Shown piece by piece: positions 14,599 through 18,045 of a stretch of 18,045 nucleotides of DNA. The DNA comes from an uncultured Lachnospiraceae bacterium (GTDB lineage Bacteria > Bacillota > Clostridia > Lachnospirales > Lachnospiraceae): NCBI GenBank assembly GCA_910578085.1, contig CAJTPM010000053.1, positions 1 to 18,045 of the forward strand, written 5' to 3'. Both the position numbers and the translations under genes were made by a program. The number at the start of each line of letters is the position of its first letter. Positions within the stretch are counted from its first letter, which is position 1. A model generated the notes under the pieces. The model ran no database searches and was not told the origin of the DNA. It worked only from the letters and a program-made list of their open reading frames with translations.

Positions 14599-14976
14599 AT
14601 GTGGTTTTGGTGGTTTATGCTTTGCTGTGATTTAATGATTCCGTTGCTGATGATAGTTATTGGACGGCTTATGTGGAAGCGTCCGCCGCAAAAGATAAAT
14701 TCTCTGATTGGATATAGAACCTCTCGTTCTATGAAGAATATGGATACATGGCATTTTGCTCATCATTACTGTGGAAAACTTTGGTGGCGAATTGGCTGGA
14801 TTATTTTAGTTCCGTCACTTATTATTCATCTTCCATTTTATGGAGCTTCAGATGATGCTATTGGAATTGTCGGCTTGATTTTGACATTTATTCAAATTGC
14901 TGTTTTGATAGGCTCTATATTCCCGACAGAGAAGGCATTAAAAAGAACTTTTACAGAAGAAGGGCTTCGTAGATAA
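14599..14976 (+). CDS. SdpI-like membrane protein (possible toxin immunity cargo)
   Basis: This 125-residue protein has three hydrophobic segments: about 1-20 (MWFWWFMLCCDLMIPLLMIVIG), 58-76 (WIILVPSLIIHLPF) and 88-106 (IGIVGLILTFIQIAVLIGSIF). Between the first two lies the SdpI-family signature INSLIGYRTSRSMKNMDTW, where N-x2-IGYRT-x-S-x3-N-x2-TW is characteristic. ATG 14599 is preferred over GTG 14590 because AGAGGTG (14586-14592) is then correctly spaced. SdpI in Bacillus protects against the SdpC toxin and signals through its operon; many relatives have no known role. It stands apart from the neighbouring operons, is AT-rich, and is followed by a terminator, consistent with independently acquired cargo. 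Confidence 0.85.
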   Translation: MWFWWFMLCCDLMIPLLMIVIGRLMWKRPPQKINSLIGYRTSRSMKNMDTWHFAHHYCGKLWWRIGWIILVPSLIIHLPFYGASDDAIGIVGLILTFIQIAVLIGSIFPTEKALKRTFTEEGLRR

Positions 14977-15041
14977 ATTCCAGTTTGTCGGGAAAAATCA
15001 AGACAGAAAAATGATATGAAAACTAAATATTGTTTACCTTT

Positions 15042-15081
15042 AGGTAGCGATTATCTTAACAGACAATCAGCTACCTTTTTT
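15042..15081 (+). terminator. Terminator after the SdpI-like gene, or leader attenuator of the mob operon
   Basis: AGGTAGC (15042-15048) pairs with GCTACCT (15070-15076), and GATT (15049-15052) with AATC (15065-15068), with a single bulged A and a 12-base loop. A T-run follows (15076-15081). Lying 66 bases after the SdpI-like stop and 47 bases before DUF3847, it could serve either gene. Confidence 0.7.
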
Positions 15082-15127
15082 AATTTCAGAAACTAATAAC
15101 ACAGCACAGAAAGAACGAGGTATCAAG

Positions 15128-15469
15128 ATGATCGAGAGCAAAAATGACACAAGTAAAAACTTAGAAAAAGCATTACAGGTATTACAACAGGCAAAACAGC
15201 GTGTAGCCAACGAAAAGAAAAAGCAGAATGAGAAGAAACGCAAAGCCGAGAACCACCACAAGTACATCATGGGCGGTATTGTCGTGAAGTATCTCCCCGA
15301 CTGTTACCGCTATGACGAGGGCGAGTTAAACCGTATCTTATCGGTTGCCTTGCAGACAAGGGAGTGTCAGCAGATTATCTCTAAAATCAAAGCGGAAAGC
15401 CGAGAAACCACTCCCTCACAATCCAATCCCACCAATGCCGAAAATGAAAGCGAGGGCGGTACGGAATGA
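15128..15469 (+). CDS. DUF3847 family protein, relaxase partner
   Basis: This 113-residue protein starts at ATG 15128 with a GAGG about eight bases upstream. Residues 8-45 form a Lys/Gln/Glu-rich coiled coil, followed by the conserved HHKYIMGGIVVKYLPDCYRY segment of DUF3847 and a short helix, then an acidic Ser/Glu tail. DUF3847 proteins occur just upstream of MobA/MobL relaxases in Firmicutes mobilizable elements. An accessory role at oriT, like that of relaxosome proteins, is the natural hypothesis but I know no direct demonstration. The stop overlaps an out-of-frame ATG at 15466, and the following 300 bases carry the probable oriT rather than a gene. Confidence 0.85.
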   Translation: MIESKNDTSKNLEKALQVLQQAKQRVANEKKKQNEKKRKAENHHKYIMGGIVVKYLPDCYRYDEGELNRILSVALQTRECQQIISKIKAESRETTPSQSNPTNAENESEGGTE

Positions 15470-15523
15470 CAAAGGCGAGGACACTGGAAAGCCGAGGTAA
15501 CGTATTCACCCCGTTTACGGGGT

Positions 15524-15558
15524 GCGCACAGATATACCACCAGAGGTGGTATGTGCGC
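15524..15558. repeat. Two-step inverted repeat in the oriT region
   Basis: ATACCACC (15534-15541) pairs with GGTGGTAT (15545-15552) over an AGA loop. Outside it, GCGCAC (15524-15529) pairs with GTGCGC (15553-15558), leaving AGAT as a one-sided bulge. Directly to the left, CACCCCG/CGGGGTG (15507-15524) forms another hairpin with a TTTA loop, sharing its last base with this one. Confidence 0.8.
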
Positions 15559-15664
15559 TCTCCGAGGGGCAAGTTTCACTTGCATGGACTCCTGCGGAGG
15601 GCGTTGTCTGCCTTGCGGCAGCCAAAAGGGGAAACGACAATTCCCCTTCGCAAGCTGCGCTTGC
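15556..15664. repeat. Array of further small hairpins before the relaxase
   Basis: CGCTCTCCG (15556-15564) pairs with CGGAGGGCG (15595-15603), enclosing GCAAGT/ACTTGC (15569-15583). Then come CTGCC/GGCAG (15608-15621), AAGGGGAA/TTCCCCTT (15626-15648) and GCAAGC/GCTTGC (15650-15664). All have short loops of 3-7 bases except the first, which encloses another stem. The two GCAAGY/RCTTGC hairpins are near copies of each other. Confidence 0.75.
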
Positions 15665-15687
15665 TACCCTTTAGTGAACTTTGCGTT

Positions 15688-15718
15688 CAGATAAAGGCTA
15701 AAGAACAGCCTTTATCTG
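15688..15718. repeat. 11-bp inverted repeat upstream of the predicted nick site
   Basis: CAGATAAAGGC (15688-15698) is the exact reverse complement of GCCTTTATCTG (15708-15718), with a 9-base loop. It ends 21 bases before the predicted nick position 15739. In MobQ systems the relaxase recognises such a repeat beside the nick and uses it again to rejoin the transferred strand. Confidence 0.85.
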
Positions 15719-15775
15719 CCCACAAAGTCTATGAGTGCGCCCCTATACCCTGTCGGCAGAATGTAGGTGTTGCGC

Positions 15776-17350
15776 ATGGCTAATGTTACGAAACAGGCAA
15801 GCACACGTTTTTCCATTGTCAGGCGGAGCAAGGGGCAGTCGGCAGTCGAGAAAGCATCATACATCAGCAGGAGCATTCTTGTCAGCGAGTTTGACGGGCA
15901 GACCTACCGCCCGAAATACCATGAAGATTTAGTCCACAGTGAAATCACTCTCCCGCCCAATGCGCCCAAAGAATATGCAGACCGAGCCACCTTATGGAAC
16001 GCTGTTGAACTGGCAGAGAAAGGACAGAAATCACAGCTTGCGAGAATGTTGAAAGCGTCACTCCCCAACGAATGGAGTTATGAACTTGCGGAGGAAGTCG
16101 TGAGGGATTATGTGCAGAGGAATTTTGTTGACAAAGGAATGTGTGCTGACTGGGCAATCCATGACAGCGAGAACGACAAAGGACAGCGCAATCTCCATAT
16201 CCATGTAATGCTTACCCTGCGCCCTCTTACGGAAAAAGGGGAATGGGGAGCGAAACAGAAAAAGGTGTATGACCTTGACGAAAACGGGGAGCGTATTCCC
16301 ATCATTGACAAAAAGACAGGACAGCAGAAAGTTGACAAGCGCAACCGCAAACAGTGGAAATGCCACACCGCCGACAGCACAGACTGGAACAGCCAAGAAA
16401 ACGCCAAGATGTGGCGAAAAGATTTAGCCGACACAATCAATGCCACCAATGAGCAGTTGGGGATTGCGCTACATTGGGAACACCGCTCTTTTAAGGAACA
16501 GGGGATTGACAGAGAGCCGACAATCCATATCGGTGCGGTTGCCAACGCTTTAGAACGCAAGGGCATACAGACCGAGAGGGGCAACATCAATCGGGAAATC
16601 ATCAGGAACAATATGCTGTTGGAACAGGCGAAAGAAATGCTCATGTTTGCCAAGCAGGAAGTACACAGCGCACAGTACGAAAAGATTAAAAATACAGCGG
16701 TCAGCGTGAAGAATGAAGTCATGGAGATGATTGCAAAAGTGAGGGGGCGCAAAGGCAGATTAGACTTGCCCATTGTCAGCGGAAAACATCTAAGAAAAAT
16801 AGCCGACAGAACCGCCTTGCAGTCAGCCGACAATGCGGAGAAATTCATCACGACAAGGAAGATAGACAGCTTTGAAAGCCTTGTGAACTTTACAGCGGAT
16901 AGGGAACAGAAATACAGTCAGCTTGAAACAGTGCATTTGTCAAAGGGGCAGAAACTAAACCGATTAAAGGAACTGTCAAAAATGTATGCCCTCTATGCAC
17001 CAATCCAAGCCACCTATAAGGAGAGCCAGTCACTCAAAGGATTTGCGAAAATGAAATACGATAAGGAGCATAAGGACAGCTTATCAAAGTACCCCGAATT
17101 AAAGGAGCGTATGCAGAGCCTTTTACAGAACGGCGAGAAGATAACGCCGAAACAGTGGAAAGCAGAGATACAGTCTTTGCAGTCTGAATATGACAGTATC
17201 GGCAAAGAGCAGACCAAGACCGCCACAGAATTAGCGTATGCCGAGGTAATCAGCTATAACAGGAAGAACCTTGAGAGGGAACTTCAGAACGAGAACCGAC
17301 AGCATAACAGGCAACAGAGCAGAACGAAACGGAGGGAGGAAGAAATTTAA
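15776..17350 (+). CDS. MobA/MobL family (MobQ) relaxase
   Basis: This 524-residue protein starts at ATG 15776, with TAGGTG about seven bases upstream; an in-frame GTG at 15767 would add three residues. The relaxase domain fills about residues 1-270. It opens with RFSIVRRSKGQSAVEKASYISR. WAIHD (126-130) and the metal-binding His141 and His143 in NLHIHVMLTLRPL form the catalytic site, and ERKGIQTERGNINREI closes the domain. Tyr24 in KASYISR is a candidate nucleophile by analogy with MobQ relaxases. The rest is a Lys/Glu/Gln-rich helical region probably binding DNA or partners. The protein would nick the adjacent oriT and lead the strand through a conjugation channel supplied in trans. It is intact and independent of the IME-1 relaxase, which it resembles only in the conserved core. 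Confidence 0.95.
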   Translation: MANVTKQASTRFSIVRRSKGQSAVEKASYISRSILVSEFDGQTYRPKYHEDLVHSEITLPPNAPKEYADRATLWNAVELAEKGQKSQLARMLKASLPNEWSYELAEEVVRDYVQRNFVDKGMCADWAIHDSENDKGQRNLHIHVMLTLRPLTEKGEWGAKQKKVYDLDENGERIPIIDKKTGQQKVDKRNRKQWKCHTADSTDWNSQENAKMWRKDLADTINATNEQLGIALHWEHRSFKEQGIDREPTIHIGAVANALERKGIQTERGNINREIIRNNMLLEQAKEMLMFAKQEVHSAQYEKIKNTAVSVKNEVMEMIAKVRGRKGRLDLPIVSGKHLRKIADRTALQSADNAEKFITTRKIDSFESLVNFTADREQKYSQLETVHLSKGQKLNRLKELSKMYALYAPIQATYKESQSLKGFAKMKYDKEHKDSLSKYPELKERMQSLLQNGEKITPKQWKAEIQSLQSEYDSIGKEQTKTATELAYAEVISYNRKNLERELQNENRQHNRQQSRTKRREEEI

Positions 17351-17422
17351 TGGAAATATGAGTGTGATTATGGTATTCTGTTAGAGGTAAAAATCAAAAG
17401 TTGCAAAGGGAGTGAAATTGAA

Positions 17423-17860
17423 ATGTGCATGGAATGTTATATTAGTGAAAATAGAATAACACCACTATTAAATCCATTGGATTGCTTAGCAAATCATACA
17501 CAATACATTTGTGGGACTTGTGGGCGGTGCATTTGTATTGAACATGACCCCAAGCGTGGGTTGCAACGGTGGAATTTCCCTTTTAAGTCGTTAGAGATTG
17601 CAAAATTATATTTGCGCACTGCTGATTACAGTATGAAGAAACCATGCGGTATTTATGAGATAAAAAGTGAAAACGGCAGACTTTCATACAAAATCTTTGC
17701 GGACAGTGAGGACTTGCTATTATATCTAAAAAAGAACAAAGGAAAAACTTGTGATAAAATGAAACCTATTTTCATTGTTGAAAAATACAAAGAATATGCA
17801 AACACGCAAGTAAGAAAACTAACATCTGATGAAATACAGAAATATATGTCAGAGAGATAA
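17423..17860 (+). CDS. Conserved Cys-containing protein of unknown function
   Basis: This 145-residue protein starts at ATG 17423 with AGGGAG about ten bases upstream. The N-terminal third has Cys pairs CMEC (2-5) and YICGTCGRCICIEHD (about 30-44), suggesting a small zinc-ribbon. A conserved-looking block GLQRWNFPFKSLEIAKLYLRTADY then CGIYEI follows, and the C-terminus is a basic helix-rich part. I recall similar hypothetical proteins in gut Clostridia elements but no functional assignment. It is AT-rich, separated from the relaxase by 72 bases and ended by a strong terminator, so it may be cargo with its own promoter. No enzymatic motif is visible. Confidence 0.75.
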   Translation: MCMECYISENRITPLLNPLDCLANHTQYICGTCGRCICIEHDPKRGLQRWNFPFKSLEIAKLYLRTADYSMKKPCGIYEIKSENGRLSYKIFADSEDLLLYLKKNKGKTCDKMKPIFIVEKYKEYANTQVRKLTSDEIQKYMSER

Positions 17861-17919
17861 ATTTCATATTCTCTAAACAACCATTATCACAATCACAACT
17901 GAATAAGTAACACAGCGTC

Positions 17920-17958
17920 AGAGCGTATAGAAAACAAATCTATGCGCTCTATTTTATT
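17920..17958 (+). terminator. Rho-independent terminator after the Cys-containing protein
   Basis: AGAGCGTATAGA (17920-17931) pairs with TCTATGCGCTCT (17939-17950), twelve pairs with one G-T wobble and a 7-base loop. ATTTTATT follows. It separates the preceding gene from the TnpW-like gene, whose ribosome binding site starts at 17961. Confidence 0.8.
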
Positions 17959-17974
17959 GTAAAGGAGCAGATTT

Positions 17975-18045
17975 ATGAGCAAAGACAGCAATACACAGCA
18001 TAGAGCCACCCGACAGCACCCACCCACAAAAATTATCGTGGAAAG
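17975..18045 (+). CDS. TnpW-like transposon-encoded protein, N-terminal part (3' end outside window)
   Basis: ATG 17975 follows AAAGGAG at 17961-17967 and opens a frame to the window end: MSKDSNTQHRATRQHPPTKI followed by I-V-E. A polar, basic leader ending in P-T-K-I-I-V-E is typical of TnpW-type proteins, whose next residues are usually a short beta-rich core. TnpW genes normally precede the serine recombinase of Tn4451-type elements, which would fit an integrase just beyond the window. Only 23 codons are visible, so the family call is tentative. Confidence 0.5.
   Translation, partial: MSKDSNTQHRATRQHPPTKIIVE

Larger units (their letters stand above)
15507..15744 (+). other. Probable oriT of IME-2 (hairpin-rich region with RSF1010-like nick core)
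   Basis: The 306-base gap between DUF3847 and the relaxase holds seven perfect or near-perfect hairpins and no convincing gene. Near its end, GAGTGCGCCCCT (15733-15744) closely matches the MobQ nick core known from RSF1010/R1162 (AAGTGCG/CCCT), so the nick would fall after 15739 on the + strand. As in RSF1010, an inverted repeat lies just upstream, at 15688-15718. The relaxase gene starts 37 bases after the predicted nick. The nick match rests on remembered RSF1010 sequence. Confidence 0.7.
13361..18045 (+). mobile_element. IME-2: left and middle part of a mobilizable element inserted in topB
   Basis: The left boundary is the abrupt loss of topoisomerase III coding sequence at 13361-13363, with a GA dinucleotide at the junction. 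Downstream are a TTRAP-like protein, SdpI-like protein, DUF3847, a probable oriT, a MobA/MobL relaxase and the start of a TnpW-like gene, which in Tn4451-type elements sits just upstream of a serine recombinase. The right end and the expected recombinase are outside the window. Coding and intergenic sequence is visibly more AT-rich than the ICE backbone. Confidence 0.75.

Noticed and set aside
15466..15783. 105-codon open frame starting with an ATGA overlap to DUF3847
   Set aside because: It runs through the hairpin-rich oriT region and overlaps the relaxase start. Its composition (many Arg, Leu, Pro, no recognisable motif) follows the inverted repeats rather than a protein, and there is no ribosome binding site of note.

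Overview
The window is a nest of mobile elements from a low-to-mid GC Gram-positive host, most likely a gut Clostridia (Lachnospiraceae or Oscillospiraceae type). This rests on strong AGGAGG ribosome binding sites, frequent TTG starts and the gene families present. All genes worth calling lie on the + strand. No chromosomal housekeeping gene, rRNA, tRNA or CRISPR array was seen.

Region A (1-5200) is the right part of an integrative mobilizable element (IME-1), entering from the left edge. It carries the C-terminal part of a MobA/MobL (MobQ-type) relaxase, a CHC2 zinc-finger primase-like protein, a VirE/D5-like P-loop NTPase, a short conserved protein, and a Tn4451 TnpX-like large serine recombinase. 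Between the NTPase and the recombinase lies an iteron-like cluster of GTTGCCG motifs around an AT-rich tract, a possible replication origin. The element ends inside a maff2 gene: only the last 26 codons of maff2 remain at 5201-5281.

Region B (5201-13362) is the conjugation backbone of a larger Tn1549/CTn-like ICE into which IME-1 inserted. It holds the maff2 remnant, a VirB6/TrbL-like membrane protein, an MT-A70 adenine methyltransferase, a PrgI-like protein, a VirB4 ATPase, a CHAP-domain cell-wall hydrolase, DUF4315, DUF4366, a 61-residue Cys-rich protein, and the first about 105 codons of topoisomerase III. Two genes here show signs of one-base losses in homopolymers: the methyltransferase start and the DUF4366 C-terminus.

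Region C (about 13361 to the window end) is a second element (IME-2) that interrupts topB. It encodes a protein with a TTRAP-like domain, a small coupled protein, an SdpI-like membrane (immunity) protein as probable cargo, DUF3847, a MobA/MobL relaxase, an unknown Cys-containing protein, and the start of a TnpW-like protein. The 300-base gene-free stretch before the relaxase is packed with hairpins and contains a sequence closely resembling the RSF1010 (MobQ) nick core behind an 11-bp inverted repeat, so it is the likely oriT.

Together the window shows a conjugative element carrying two mobilizable passengers, one in maff2 and one in topB. Each passenger has its own relaxase and presumably relied on a type IV secretion system encoded in trans, since both insertions break genes of this host element.
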